Shown here: in pieces, positions 50,002-58,734 of the stretch
How the letters are laid out: each line of letters opens with the position of its first letter
How positions within the stretch are numbered: position 1 is the first letter of the stretch
Made by a program: the position numbers and the translations under genes
DNA from: Duganella lactea
Lineage (GTDB): Bacteria > Pseudomonadota > Gammaproteobacteria > Burkholderiales > Burkholderiaceae_D
Direction: 5' to 3'
Assembly (NCBI RefSeq): GCF_009857505.1
Contig: NZ_WWCP01000023.1
Location: 1 to 64,000, forward strand
Length of the DNA: 64,000 nt
The notes under the pieces: generated by a model
Seen by the model: only the letters and a program-made list of their open reading frames with translations
Told to the model about the DNA's origin: nothing
Database searches by the model: none

Positions 50002-50061
50002 GGACACCCGGTGGACACCCCGCGGACACTTTTCGGACACTCAAACGGACACTTCGGACAG
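50002..50061 (+). repeat. Six helically phased GGACAC direct repeats (candidate upstream activating sequence)
   Basis: GGACAC occurs at 50002, 50013, 50024, 50035 and 50047, and GGACAG at 50057. Spacings are 11, 11, 11, 12 and 10 bp, so all copies face about the same side of the helix. The array ends 32 bp upstream of a sigma-54 promoter, placing it at about -58 to -117 from the expected start site. This is the arrangement expected for an enhancer-binding activator. The binding protein is not identified. Confidence 0.8.
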
Positions 50062-50092
50062 TACAAATTGCCGCTTGCGCAACGCCAGCGGA

Positions 50093-50108
50093 TGGCATAC
50101 ATTTTGCA
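50093..50108 (+). promoter_or_regulatory. Sigma-54 (RpoN) promoter for the tldD–pmbA operon
   Basis: TGGCAT (50093–50098), five bases, then TTGCA (50104–50108) match the sigma-54 -24/-12 consensus TGGCAC-N5-TTGCW at all but one position. The invariant GG (50094–50095) and GC (50106–50107) are exactly 10 bp apart. Transcription would start near 50119, giving a leader of about 90 nt before the tldD ATG at 50210. Confidence 0.85.
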
Positions 50109-50209
50109 ATTGGTGTACTTGACCCGACGCTAATATTGCAAAAACCTTAGAACAAGCGACGGATATTCAGCCATATGGGCGGCTGGCCCACAACAATGTT
50201 GGAGAGAAT

Positions 50210-51847
50210 ATGGAACGACGTGCATTCCTCAATATCAGTAGTCTGGCTTTGGGCACCATGTTGCTGCCCACCTTCGGCCGCGCCATCGCCGCCGAAGAAC
50301 TGCTCAAGCCAGTGGACCTCAAATTCAAGAAAGGGCTGGCCGACACCGCGATGACGGCCGCCACCCAGGCCGGCGCCTCGTACTGCGACGTGCGCGTGGG
50401 CCGCTACCTGAACCAGTTCCTCACCACGCGCGATCTGAACGTGGAAAATATCACCAACACCGAATCGGCCGGTGTCGGCGTGCGCGTGATCGCCGGCGGC
50501 GCCTACGGCTTCGCCGCCACCAACGACATGACGCCTGACGGCGTGGCCGCCGCCGCGCGCCAGGCTGTCGCCATCGCCAAGGCCAACGCCAAGCTGCAGA
50601 CCGAACCCCTGATCCTGGCGCCGGTTAAAGGCGTGGGTGAAGTGTCGTGGGCCACGCCCATCGTCAAGGACTGGCGCACCGTCGCCATCAAGGACAAGGC
50701 CGAGTTGCTGATCGCCGCCAACAAGGCCGGCATGGACAGCGGCGCGAGCTTCATGCAGTCCTTGCTGTTCCAGGTGAATCAGCAGAAGTACTTCGCTTCC
50801 ACCGACGGCTCTTACATTGACCAGGATATCCATCGCCTGTGGATGCCGTTCTTCGCCACCGCCGTGGACCAGAAAGAGAACAAGTTCCGCACCCGCCAGG
50901 GCCTGTCGGCGCCGGTCGGCATGGGTTACGAATATCTGGACGGCCGCAAGGAGCACAAGCTGCAGGCCGCCGGCGGCGTGACCACGCTGTACACCAAATC
51001 GTATGACCTGATCGAGGATGCGCGCCTGGCCGGCAAGCAGGCCAAGGCCAAGCTGAAAGCCAAGTCGGTTGAACCGGGCAAGTACGATCTGGTGCTGACG
51101 CCGGAGCATCTGTGGCTGACCATCCACGAATCGGTCGGCCACCCCACCGAGCTGGATCGCGTGCTGGGCTACGAGGCCAACTACGCCGGCACCAGTTTCG
51201 CCACGCTGGATAAATGGCAGAGCAAGAAATTCAAATACGGTTCGGACATCGTCAACATCGAAGCCGACAAGACCATCCCAGGCTCGCTGGGCGCGGTCGG
51301 CTACGACGACGAAGGCGTCAAGTGCAAGAACTGGGACATCATCAAGGACGGCATCCTGGTCAACTACCAGGCCACGCGCGACCAGGCGCACATCATCGGC
51401 GAGAAGGAGTCGCATGGCTGCTCGTATGCGGACAACTGGGCCAATGTGCAGTTCCAGCGCATGCCGAACGTGTCGCTCAAGGCGGGCAAGAAGAAGCTGA
51501 CGCCGGACGAGATGATCAAGGACGTCAAAAAGGGCATCTACATCGTTGGCGACGGTTCGTTCTCGATCGACCAGCAGCGCTACAACTTCCAGTTCGGCGG
51601 CCAGCTGTTCTACGAAATCAAGAACGGCAAAGTGGGCCAGATGCTGGAGGACGTGGCGTATCAATCCAATACCCAGGAGTTCTGGAACGCCTGCGTGGGC
51701 ATCTGCGACGAGCGCGATTGGCGCATGGGCGGCTCCTTCTTCGACGGCAAGGGCCAGCCGTCGCAGGTATCCACCGTGTCGCACGGCGCATCGACCACGC
51801 GCTTCAACGGCATCAACGTTATCAATACCGCCCGCAAGATCGGCTAA
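50210..51847 (+). CDS. TldD-like metallopeptidase with Tat signal, copy 1
   Basis: This 545-residue protein starts at ATG 50210, 5 nt after GGAG. MERRAFLNISSLALGTMLLP is a twin-arginine signal (ERRAFLN), with a likely cleavage site at AIAA/EE, about residue 28. The TldD zinc motif HExxxH is H306-E307-S-V-G-H311. TldD forms a heterodimeric protease with TldE/PmbA in E. coli, where it is cytoplasmic; an exported form is unusual. It is about three-quarters identical to copy 2 over the same length (estimated by eye). pmbA copy 1 follows after 18 nt with its own SD. Confidence 0.9.
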   Translation: MERRAFLNISSLALGTMLLPTFGRAIAAEELLKPVDLKFKKGLADTAMTAATQAGASYCDVRVGRYLNQFLTTRDLNVENITNTESAGVGVRVIAGGAYGFAATNDMTPDGVAAAARQAVAIAKANAKLQTEPLILAPVKGVGEVSWATPIVKDWRTVAIKDKAELLIAANKAGMDSGASFMQSLLFQVNQQKYFASTDGSYIDQDIHRLWMPFFATAVDQKENKFRTRQGLSAPVGMGYEYLDGRKEHKLQAAGGVTTLYTKSYDLIEDARLAGKQAKAKLKAKSVEPGKYDLVLTPEHLWLTIHESVGHPTELDRVLGYEANYAGTSFATLDKWQSKKFKYGSDIVNIEADKTIPGSLGAVGYDDEGVKCKNWDIIKDGILVNYQATRDQAHIIGEKESHGCSYADNWANVQFQRMPNVSLKAGKKKLTPDEMIKDVKKGIYIVGDGSFSIDQQRYNFQFGGQLFYEIKNGKVGQMLEDVAYQSNTQEFWNACVGICDERDWRMGGSFFDGKGQPSQVSTVSHGASTTRFNGINVINTARKIG

Positions 51848-51865
51848 GCCCTGGAGAGAGACAAT

Positions 51866-53203
51866 ATGAAATTCCTGAGTCAAGAAGAGACCAAGCGTAT
51901 CAGCGATAAAGTGCTGTCGCTGACCAAGGCCGATCAGTGCGAGGTGACCATCAACGGCAACCGTCGCGGCAATATCCGCTACGCGCGCAACGCGGTATCG
52001 ACCGCCGGTTTGATCGAGGACACGCAACTGGTGGTGTCGGTCGCTTTCGGCAAGAAGCAGGGCACCGCTTCGATCAATGAATTCGACGACAAGTCGCTGG
52101 AAAAAGCCGTGCGCCGCGCGGAAGACCTGGCGCGCCTGGCGCCGGAAAATCCGGAGTTCATGCCGACGCCGACCAAGCAGGAATACAAGTCGACGCAGAC
52201 CTTCTTCCAGAAGACCGCCGATATCGATCCGGACTTCCGCGCGCAGGTGGCGGCGTACAGCATCGAGAATTCGCGCAAGAACAAGCTGGTGGCGGCGGGC
52301 TTCTTCACCGATAGCACGCAGTTCACTTCCATCGCCAACTCCAACGGCGTGTTCGGCTATCAGACCGACACGGGCCTGGACTTCACGCTGACGGTGCGTA
52401 CCGAAGACGGCCGTGGTTCCGGCTGGGTCAAGCGCAGCGTGGGCGATGTGAGCAAGTTCGATGCGCGCGCCGCGTCGGATGTCGCCATCGAGAAGGCCTT
52501 GCGTTCGGTGGATGCGAAGGCGCTGGAGCCGGGCCGCTACACGGTGATTCTGGAGCCGGCGGCGACCTCCGATGTGCTGGCGTATATGTTCAATTCCTTC
52601 GACGCGCGTTCGGCCGACGAGGGCCGCAGTTTCCTGTCGAAGAAGGGCGGCGGCAATCGTCTGGGCGAGAAGCTGTTCGATGAGCAGGTCAATGTGTGGG
52701 CCGACCCTTGGGACAAGGATGTCGCCGTGCTGCCTTGGGATACCGGCAGCATGCTGGCGCGCGAGCGTCAGGACATCATCAAGAACGGCCGTATCGCCAA
52801 TCTGGATTACTCGCAGTACTGGGCAAAGAAGCAGGGCAAGCGCGCCATCGGCACGCCGGGCAATATCATCATGGCCGGCACCAGCAAGTCGACCGAGGAG
52901 CTGATCGCCAACACCAAGAAGGGCATCCTGGTCACGCGGACCTGGTATATCCGCATGGTGGACCCGCAGTCGGTGCTGCTGACCGGCTTGACGCGCGACG
53001 GCACGTTCTACATCGAGAATGGCAAGATCAAGCATCCGATCAAGAACTTCCGCTTCAATGAAAGCCCGGTGACGATGTTGAACAACATCGATGAAATCGG
53101 CAAGCCGGAGATTCTGTCGGGCGACGAGTCACAATTCCAGTTGCTGATTCCGGCGATGAAGGTCCGTGATTTTAACTTCACTTCTTTGTCGGACGCGGTG
53201 TAA
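51866..53203 (+). CDS. PmbA/TldE-like protein, copy 1
   Basis: This 445-residue protein of the TldE/PmbA type starts MKFLSQEETKRISDKVLSLT without any signal peptide. It lacks the HExxxH motif, as expected for the non-catalytic partner that completes the substrate chamber with TldD. GGAGAGAG lies just upstream of the ATG. Its stop overlaps the start of tldD copy 2 by one base (TAATG). Confidence 0.88.
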   Translation: MKFLSQEETKRISDKVLSLTKADQCEVTINGNRRGNIRYARNAVSTAGLIEDTQLVVSVAFGKKQGTASINEFDDKSLEKAVRRAEDLARLAPENPEFMPTPTKQEYKSTQTFFQKTADIDPDFRAQVAAYSIENSRKNKLVAAGFFTDSTQFTSIANSNGVFGYQTDTGLDFTLTVRTEDGRGSGWVKRSVGDVSKFDARAASDVAIEKALRSVDAKALEPGRYTVILEPAATSDVLAYMFNSFDARSADEGRSFLSKKGGGNRLGEKLFDEQVNVWADPWDKDVAVLPWDTGSMLARERQDIIKNGRIANLDYSQYWAKKQGKRAIGTPGNIIMAGTSKSTEELIANTKKGILVTRTWYIRMVDPQSVLLTGLTRDGTFYIENGKIKHPIKNFRFNESPVTMLNNIDEIGKPEILSGDESQFQLLIPAMKVRDFNFTSLSDAV

Positions 53204-54840
53204 TGGAACGTCGTACATTTTTAAAAGTGGGCGCCGCCGCTGGCGGCAGCCTGCTGGTCCCGGTCTTCGGCAACGCCATCGCTGCCGAGGAACTGCTCAA
53301 CCCCATGGCGGTGCAGTTCAAGAAGTCGCTGGCCGATGCCGCGATGAACGCGGCCACCAAGGCCGGCGCCTCGTATTGCGACGTGCGCATCGGCCGCTAC
53401 CTGAACCAGTTCATCACCACGCGTGACCTGAACGTGGAAAACATCGTCAACACCGAATCGTCCGGCGTGGGCGTGCGCGTGATCGCCAATGGCGCTTACG
53501 GCTTCTGCTCGACCAACATCATGACGCTGGATTCGGTGGCCGATGCGGCGCGCCAGGCGGTCGCCATTGCCCGCGCCAACGCCAAGCTGCAAACCGAGCC
53601 GGTGGTGCTGGCGCCGGTGAAGGGCGTCGGCGAAGTGGCGTGGGCCACGCCGTTCAAGAAGGACTGGCGCGCGGTGCCGATCAAGGAAAAGGCTGAGTTG
53701 CTGCTGGCGGCGAACAAGGCGGGCCTGGATGCGGGCGCCAATTTTATGGCGGCCAACCTGTTCCAGGTGAACCAGCAGAAGTATTTCGCCTCCACCGATG
53801 GCTCCTACATCGACCAGGACGTGCACCGTCTGTGGTCGCCGTTCACCGCCACCGCTGTCGATAAAACCAGCGGCAAGTTCCGCACGCGCGACGGCCTGTC
53901 GTCTCCGGTCAGCATGGGCTATGAATTCTTCGACTGCAAACCGGAAAACCGCGTCAAGGCCGCCGGCAACGTGACCACGCTGTACAAGGGCGCGTATGAC
54001 CTGATCGAAGACGCGCGCGCGGCCGGTCGCCAGGCGCGCGAGAAGCTGACCGCGAAAACGGTCGAACCGGGCAAGTACGATCTGGTGCTGTCGCCGGAAC
54101 ACCTGTTCCTGACTATCCACGAATCCGTGGGCCACGCCACCGAGCTGGATCGCGTGCTGGGCTACGAGGCCAATTACGCCGGCACCAGCTTCGCCACGCT
54201 GGACAAATGGAAGAGCAAGAACTTCAAGTACGGCTCCGACATGGTCAACTTCGTCGCCGACAAGACCACGCCGGCATCGCTGGGCCTCGTCGGCTACGAT
54301 GATGAAGGCGTGGCGGCCAAGCGCTGGGACTTGATCCGCAACGGCATTCTGGTCAACTACCAGGCCACGCGCGATCAGGCCGCCGTCATCGGCGAGAAGG
54401 AATCGCACGGCTGCTCGTATGCGGATAGCTGGAGCAGCGTGCAGTTCCAGCGCATGCCGAACGTGTCACTGGAAGCCGGCAAGAAGAAACTGACGCCGGA
54501 CGAGATGATCAAGGACGTCAAGAAGGGCATCTATATTCTGGGCCGTGGCTCGTTCTCGATCGACCAGCAGCGTTATAACTTCCAGTTTGGCGGCCAGTTG
54601 TACTTCGAGATCAAGAACGGCAAGATCGTCAACCAGCTGGAAGACGTGGCCTATCAGTCGAACACGCAGGAGTTCTGGAACGCCTGCTCGGCGCTGTGCG
54701 ATGAACGCGACTGGCGCATGGGCGGCTCTTTCTTCGACGGCAAGGGCCAGCCTAGCCAGGTGAGCGCCGTGTCGCATGGTTCGCCGACCACGCGTTTCAA
54801 TGGCGTCAACGTGATCAACACCGCTCGCAAAATAGGATAA
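53203..54840 (+). CDS. TldD-like metallopeptidase with Tat signal, copy 2
   Basis: This 545-residue protein starts MERRTFLKVGAAAGGSLLVP, an exact RRxFLK twin-arginine motif followed by a hydrophobic stretch and AIAA/EE. HESVGH is again at residues 306–311. It is the duplicate of copy 1; divergence is concentrated in the signal and in short loop regions. It overlaps pmbA copy 1 by one base and is followed after 6 nt by pmbA copy 2. Confidence 0.9.
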   Translation: MERRTFLKVGAAAGGSLLVPVFGNAIAAEELLNPMAVQFKKSLADAAMNAATKAGASYCDVRIGRYLNQFITTRDLNVENIVNTESSGVGVRVIANGAYGFCSTNIMTLDSVADAARQAVAIARANAKLQTEPVVLAPVKGVGEVAWATPFKKDWRAVPIKEKAELLLAANKAGLDAGANFMAANLFQVNQQKYFASTDGSYIDQDVHRLWSPFTATAVDKTSGKFRTRDGLSSPVSMGYEFFDCKPENRVKAAGNVTTLYKGAYDLIEDARAAGRQAREKLTAKTVEPGKYDLVLSPEHLFLTIHESVGHATELDRVLGYEANYAGTSFATLDKWKSKNFKYGSDMVNFVADKTTPASLGLVGYDDEGVAAKRWDLIRNGILVNYQATRDQAAVIGEKESHGCSYADSWSSVQFQRMPNVSLEAGKKKLTPDEMIKDVKKGIYILGRGSFSIDQQRYNFQFGGQLYFEIKNGKIVNQLEDVAYQSNTQEFWNACSALCDERDWRMGGSFFDGKGQPSQVSAVSHGSPTTRFNGVNVINTARKIG

Positions 54841-54846
54841 GCAACG

Positions 54847-56184
54847 ATGAAGATGCTGAACCAGGAAGAAGCAAAACGCATCTGCGACAAGGTCATGTCG
54901 CTGTCCGGCGCCGATGAATGCCGCGTGCAGATCAGCGGTGCCCGCAACGGCAACGTACGTTATGCGCGCAACGCCGTATCGACCGCGGGTCTGAATACGA
55001 ATACGGAGCTGACCGTCAGCGTCGCTTTCGGCAAGCGGCAGGGCACGGCGTCGATCAATGAGTTCGACGACAAGTCGCTGGAGAAAGTGGTGCGCCGCGC
55101 GGAAGACGTGGCGCGGCTGGCGCCGGAGAATCCGGAGTTCCTGCCGGCGATTAAAAAGCAGGAGTACAAGCCGTCCGCCACGTTTAGCGAGGCCACGGCC
55201 GCCATCGATCCGGAGTATCGCGCGGAAGTGGCGGCGGCCAGCATCAACGCTGCGCGCAAGCAGGGGCTGATCGCTGCGGGATTCTTCAGCGATACCACCG
55301 GTTTTGAAACGGTGGCCAACTCGAACGGCGTATTCGGTTACCAGACCCTGAGCAATCTGGGTTTCACCGTGACCGCGCGTACCGAGGATGGCCGTGGCTC
55401 CGGCTGGGTGACCCGCTCCGCCAACGATGCCCGCAAGTTCGACGCCAGCGAGGCGTCCGCGATCGCCATCGAGAAGGCACTGAAATCGGTGGAGGCGAAG
55501 GCGCTGGAGCCGGGCCGCTACACCGTGATTCTGGAGCCGGCCGCGACATCGGAAATCATCGGCCGCATGTTCGGCGCGTTCGATGCGCGCCGGGCCGACG
55601 AGGGCCGCAGTTTTCTGTCGAAGAAGGGCGGCGGCAACCGCCTGGGCGAGAAGCTGTTCGATGAGCAGGTCAATATCTACGCCGACCCGTGGAATCCGGA
55701 GGTGCCGGTGCTGCCGTGGGATAGCCAGGCGATGCTGTCGCGCGAACGCGCGGACGTGATCAAGAACGGCAAGGTGGCGTCGCTGGACTACACCCGCTAC
55801 TGGGCCGCCAAGCAGGGCCAGCGCGCCGTCGGCCGCCACGGCAACATGATCATGGCGGGCGGCGGCAAGTCGACCGAGGAGCTGATCGCCAATACCAAGA
55901 AAGGTATTCTGGTCACGCGGACCTGGTATATCCGCATGGTGGACCCGCAATCGCTGCTGCTCACCGGCCTGACGCGCGACGGCACGTTCTACATCGAGAA
56001 CGGCAAGATCAAGCATCCGGTCAAGAACTTCCGTTTCAACGAAAGTCCGGTGACGATGTTGAACAACATCGATGAGCTGGGCAAGCCGGTGGTGATCGGC
56101 GGCGATGAGGTGCGTTATCAGATGCTGATTCCGGCGATGAAGGTGCGCGACTTTAACTTCACGTCGCTGTCGGACGCGGTGTAA
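54847..56184 (+). CDS. PmbA/TldE-like protein, copy 2
   Basis: This 445-residue protein starts MKMLNQEEAKRICDKVMSLS with no signal peptide and no HExxxH. It is the duplicate of copy 1; the C-terminal 110 residues (from STEELIANTKKGILVTRTWY onward) are nearly identical. It is the expected partner of TldD copy 2. The DUF4159 gene follows 17 nt later. Confidence 0.88.
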   Translation: MKMLNQEEAKRICDKVMSLSGADECRVQISGARNGNVRYARNAVSTAGLNTNTELTVSVAFGKRQGTASINEFDDKSLEKVVRRAEDVARLAPENPEFLPAIKKQEYKPSATFSEATAAIDPEYRAEVAAASINAARKQGLIAAGFFSDTTGFETVANSNGVFGYQTLSNLGFTVTARTEDGRGSGWVTRSANDARKFDASEASAIAIEKALKSVEAKALEPGRYTVILEPAATSEIIGRMFGAFDARRADEGRSFLSKKGGGNRLGEKLFDEQVNIYADPWNPEVPVLPWDSQAMLSRERADVIKNGKVASLDYTRYWAAKQGQRAVGRHGNMIMAGGGKSTEELIANTKKGILVTRTWYIRMVDPQSLLLTGLTRDGTFYIENGKIKHPVKNFRFNESPVTMLNNIDELGKPVVIGGDEVRYQMLIPAMKVRDFNFTSLSDAV

Positions 56185-56201
56185 GGTTCAGGGAAAAGCG
56201 C

Positions 56202-56825
56202 GTGGCCTCCTACGACTTCTATTTCACGCGCCTGACTTACGAGTCGGGCGACTGGGACGTAGATGTCCGCATGCCCAGCAACGTGCTCAATTCGCTGGTC
56301 GAGTACACGACCTTGCGGGTTGATCCCGTTGAGCGCATCGTCGCGCTGTCCGACCCGAAGATGCTGGAGGCGCCGTTCTGCTATTTCGCCGGCCACAAGC
56401 TGGTGCAGTTCACGGCGGCAGAGCGCAAGAATCTGGAACGCTACATCAAGGGCGGCGGCTTTTTGTTCGTGGACGACTGCAACCACGACATCGACGGCTT
56501 GTTCGCGAAATCGTTCGAGGCTGAAGTCGCCCGTATTTTCGGGCCGAAGACGCTGCGCAAGATCCCCAACAATCATCCGATCTACTCATGCTTCTTCAAG
56601 TTTGAAGACGGCCCGCCGAACACCTCGGTGGAATTGAACGGCTGGGGCGACGATCTGGTGCACGATTACCTGAAGGCGATCGAGATGGGCGGGCGTGTCC
56701 GGCTTTTATACAGCAACAAGGACTACGGCTGCGAGTGGGATTACGACTTCCGTAACAAGCGGTTTCTCGCGATCGACAACACCCGCTTTGCGGTCAATAT
56801 CATTCAATATGCGTTGGGAGCTTAG
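56202..56825 (+). CDS. DUF4159 domain protein
   Basis: This 207-residue protein starts at GTG 56202, 7 nt after AGGGA. It consists of a single DUF4159 domain with the conserved blocks YFTRLTYESGDWDVD, FCYFAGHKLVQF, GGFLFVDDCNHDIDGLF and NKDYGCEWDYDFRNKRFLA. No signal or membrane helix is seen. The biochemical function is unknown; the domain commonly sits beside MoxR and DUF58 genes. In some bacteria it is fused to a BatA-like membrane domain, but here that domain is on a separate gene three places downstream. Confidence 0.88.
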   Translation: MASYDFYFTRLTYESGDWDVDVRMPSNVLNSLVEYTTLRVDPVERIVALSDPKMLEAPFCYFAGHKLVQFTAAERKNLERYIKGGGFLFVDDCNHDIDGLFAKSFEAEVARIFGPKTLRKIPNNHPIYSCFFKFEDGPPNTSVELNGWGDDLVHDYLKAIEMGGRVRLLYSNKDYGCEWDYDFRNKRFLAIDNTRFAVNIIQYALGA

Positions 56826-56827
56826 TA

Positions 56828-57829
56828 ATGGCTGATGGGGCTATCGCCTGGAGCGAAAATGAAATCGGCGCACTGACCGCCAAGGTGAAGGCGCTCAAGG
56901 CCAGCATGTCGCGCGTGATCATCGGTCAGGAGAACGTGATCGACTCGCTGATCATCTGCCTGCTGGCGGGCGGTCATGCGTTGGTGGAGGGCGTGCCGGG
57001 ACTGGGCAAGACGCTGCTGGTGAAGTCGCTGTCGCAGGCGACCGATCTGGATTTCCATCGCGTGCAGTTCACGCCGGACCTTATGCCTTCGGATATCGTC
57101 GGCACCGAGATTCTGGAAGAGGACCATGCGACGCGCAAGCGCGAGTTCCGTTTCCAAAAGGGGCCGGTGTTCACGCAGGTGCTGCTGGCCGACGAGATCA
57201 ATCGCGCGCCGCCGAAGACGCAATCGGCGCTGCTGGAGGCGATGCAGGAGCGTTCAGTCACCTTTGCCGGCCAGACGCACAAGCTGCCCAAGCCTTTCTT
57301 TGTGCTGGCGACGCAAAACCCGATCGAGCAGGCCGGCACGTATCCGCTGCCGGAGGCGCAGCTGGACCGCTTCCTGCTGCGTATCGATGTGGTGTATCCG
57401 AGCGAGGAGGAAGAAATCGCCATGGTCGCCGCCACCACGCATGCGGGCCTCAAAGACGCCGAGCCGGTGATGGATGTGGCGACGTTGCTGCGCTTGCAGC
57501 AGCTGGTGCGCGATATCGAGATTGGCGACCATTTGGTGACGTATGCCACGCGGCTGGTGCGCGCCACACGTCCATCGCTGACGACGGTGCCGGCGGTGCG
57601 GAAGCACATCGGCTGGGGCGCCGGTCCGCGTGCTGGCCAGGCGCTGGTGCTGGCCTCCAAAGCGCGCGCGCTGATGCAAGGCCGCCTGGCCGTCACGCGC
57701 GATGACATCGCAGAGATGCTGCTGCCTGTGCTGGCGCACCGCGTGCTGCGTAACTTCGAGGCGGAAGCGGACGGCGTGGCCATCGCCGACATCCTGCAAG
57801 CGCTGCGCGAGCATATCCGCCCAGAATAA
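56828..57829 (+). CDS. MoxR family AAA+ ATPase
   Basis: This 333-residue protein has Walker A GVPGLGKT (55–62), Walker B LLADE (119–123), the MoxR segment FTPDLMPSDIVGTE, and sensor 1 in ATQNPIEQAGTYPLPEAQLD. MoxR ATPases act as chaperones that mature or assemble protein complexes together with vWA-domain partners. It starts 2 nt after the DUF4159 stop and overlaps the DUF58 start by one base. Confidence 0.95.
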   Translation: MADGAIAWSENEIGALTAKVKALKASMSRVIIGQENVIDSLIICLLAGGHALVEGVPGLGKTLLVKSLSQATDLDFHRVQFTPDLMPSDIVGTEILEEDHATRKREFRFQKGPVFTQVLLADEINRAPPKTQSALLEAMQERSVTFAGQTHKLPKPFFVLATQNPIEQAGTYPLPEAQLDRFLLRIDVVYPSEEEEIAMVAATTHAGLKDAEPVMDVATLLRLQQLVRDIEIGDHLVTYATRLVRATRPSLTTVPAVRKHIGWGAGPRAGQALVLASKARALMQGRLAVTRDDIAEMLLPVLAHRVLRNFEAEADGVAIADILQALREHIRPE

Positions 57830-58734
57830 TGCAGGTTTCGGCGAGCGCAAATATGACGGCCATGATGGCCCGGACCAGAGATCTGGAACTGGTGATCCGC
57901 CACGTTCTGGCAGGACTGGGACACGGCATTCATGCGGGCCGCGAGCGCGGCGCCGGCGTCGAGTTTTCCGAGTACCGCGCCTATGCGCCGGGCGACGAAT
58001 GGCGCCGCGTGGACTGGAAGCTGCTGGCCCGCGCCGACCGCTACTTCGTGCGCGAGGCGGAGCGCGACAGCCATGTCGCCGTCTGGCTTTGGCTGGACGC
58101 CACCGCATCGATGGCGGAACCCAGCCGCGATATCAACGGCGTGGACAAGCTGTGGTTCGCGCGCACCGTGCTGGCCTGCGTCGCCGCCATCGCCCAGCGC
58201 CAGGGGGACGCCTTCGGTCTGGTCATCTGCACCGGCGGCACGGTCGAATTCACCCCCGCCGCGCGCGGACCACGCCAGCTGCAACGGGTACTCGCCGCGT
58301 TGAACGGAGCTACGCCGCAAGGCAACCTGCCATCGTCCGAGACGCTGCGCGCCAGTCTGCATTTCGCCCGCGCTCCAAGCATGATCTTCGCCGCCAGCGA
58401 TTTTCTGGATTGGCCATCGCCGCTCAGCGAAGCTTTGCTGCGCCTGCGGAACATGCGCCACGATGTACGCCTGCTCACGCTGCGCACGCAAGCGGAATTC
58501 GACGCCAGCTTTAAAACCGGCACCGGCTACCGCGATCCGGAGCGCGACGACGGCTTGCACCGCATGAGCAACGCCGACCGCGAACACTACAAGCAGCAAA
58601 GCCGCGCGCACTTCGACAGCGTTGTGGCCAGCTGCCGTCAACATAACATCGTCCACTATGAAGCGCGCATTGAGCAGCCGCTGAACAGCGTGTTGCGCAG
58701 CTGGCTGCAACCTGCGGGAGCGCGCGCAAAATGA
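57829..58734 (+). CDS. DUF58 domain protein
   Basis: This 301-residue protein has the DUF58 core GVEFSEYRAYAPGDEWRRVD followed by WKLLAR, at about residues 43–68, and a vWA-like region (AVWLWLDATASM). DUF58 proteins are standard partners of MoxR ATPases; the function is probably substrate recognition or assembly at the membrane. The membrane helices found in some homologues are absent. The stop overlaps the next gene by ATGA. Confidence 0.9.
   Translation: MQVSASANMTAMMARTRDLELVIRHVLAGLGHGIHAGRERGAGVEFSEYRAYAPGDEWRRVDWKLLARADRYFVREAERDSHVAVWLWLDATASMAEPSRDINGVDKLWFARTVLACVAAIAQRQGDAFGLVICTGGTVEFTPAARGPRQLQRVLAALNGATPQGNLPSSETLRASLHFARAPSMIFAASDFLDWPSPLSEALLRLRNMRHDVRLLTLRTQAEFDASFKTGTGYRDPERDDGLHRMSNADREHYKQQSRAHFDSVVASCRQHNIVHYEARIEQPLNSVLRSWLQPAGARAK

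Larger units (their letters stand above)
50210..56184 (+). repeat. Tandem duplication of a tldD–pmbA unit
   Basis: Two units of about 2.99 kb, 50210–53203 and 53203–56184, have the same gene content. The two TldD proteins have exactly equal length (545) and so do the two PmbA proteins (445). Several stretches are nearly identical at DNA level, for example around 52921 and 55900 (TTCACGCGG-like context before WYIRMVDPQS). The signal peptides and the N-terminal halves of PmbA have diverged more. Confidence 0.85.

Noticed and set aside
50002..50061. GGACAC repeats considered as a CRISPR-like or tandem-repeat array
   Set aside because: The repeat unit is only 6 bp with about 5-bp spacers; the phasing and nearby sigma-54 promoter fit an activator site instead.
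49905..50140. Short plus-strand frames at 49916–50122 and 49780–50133 as possible precursor-peptide genes
   Set aside because: They run through the repeat array and sigma-54 promoter, lack ribosome binding sites, and would lie upstream of the start site.
50147..53035. Minus-strand frame of 962 codons opposite tldD–pmbA
   Set aside because: Antisense shadow; it crosses the gene junction and the operon's ribosome binding site.
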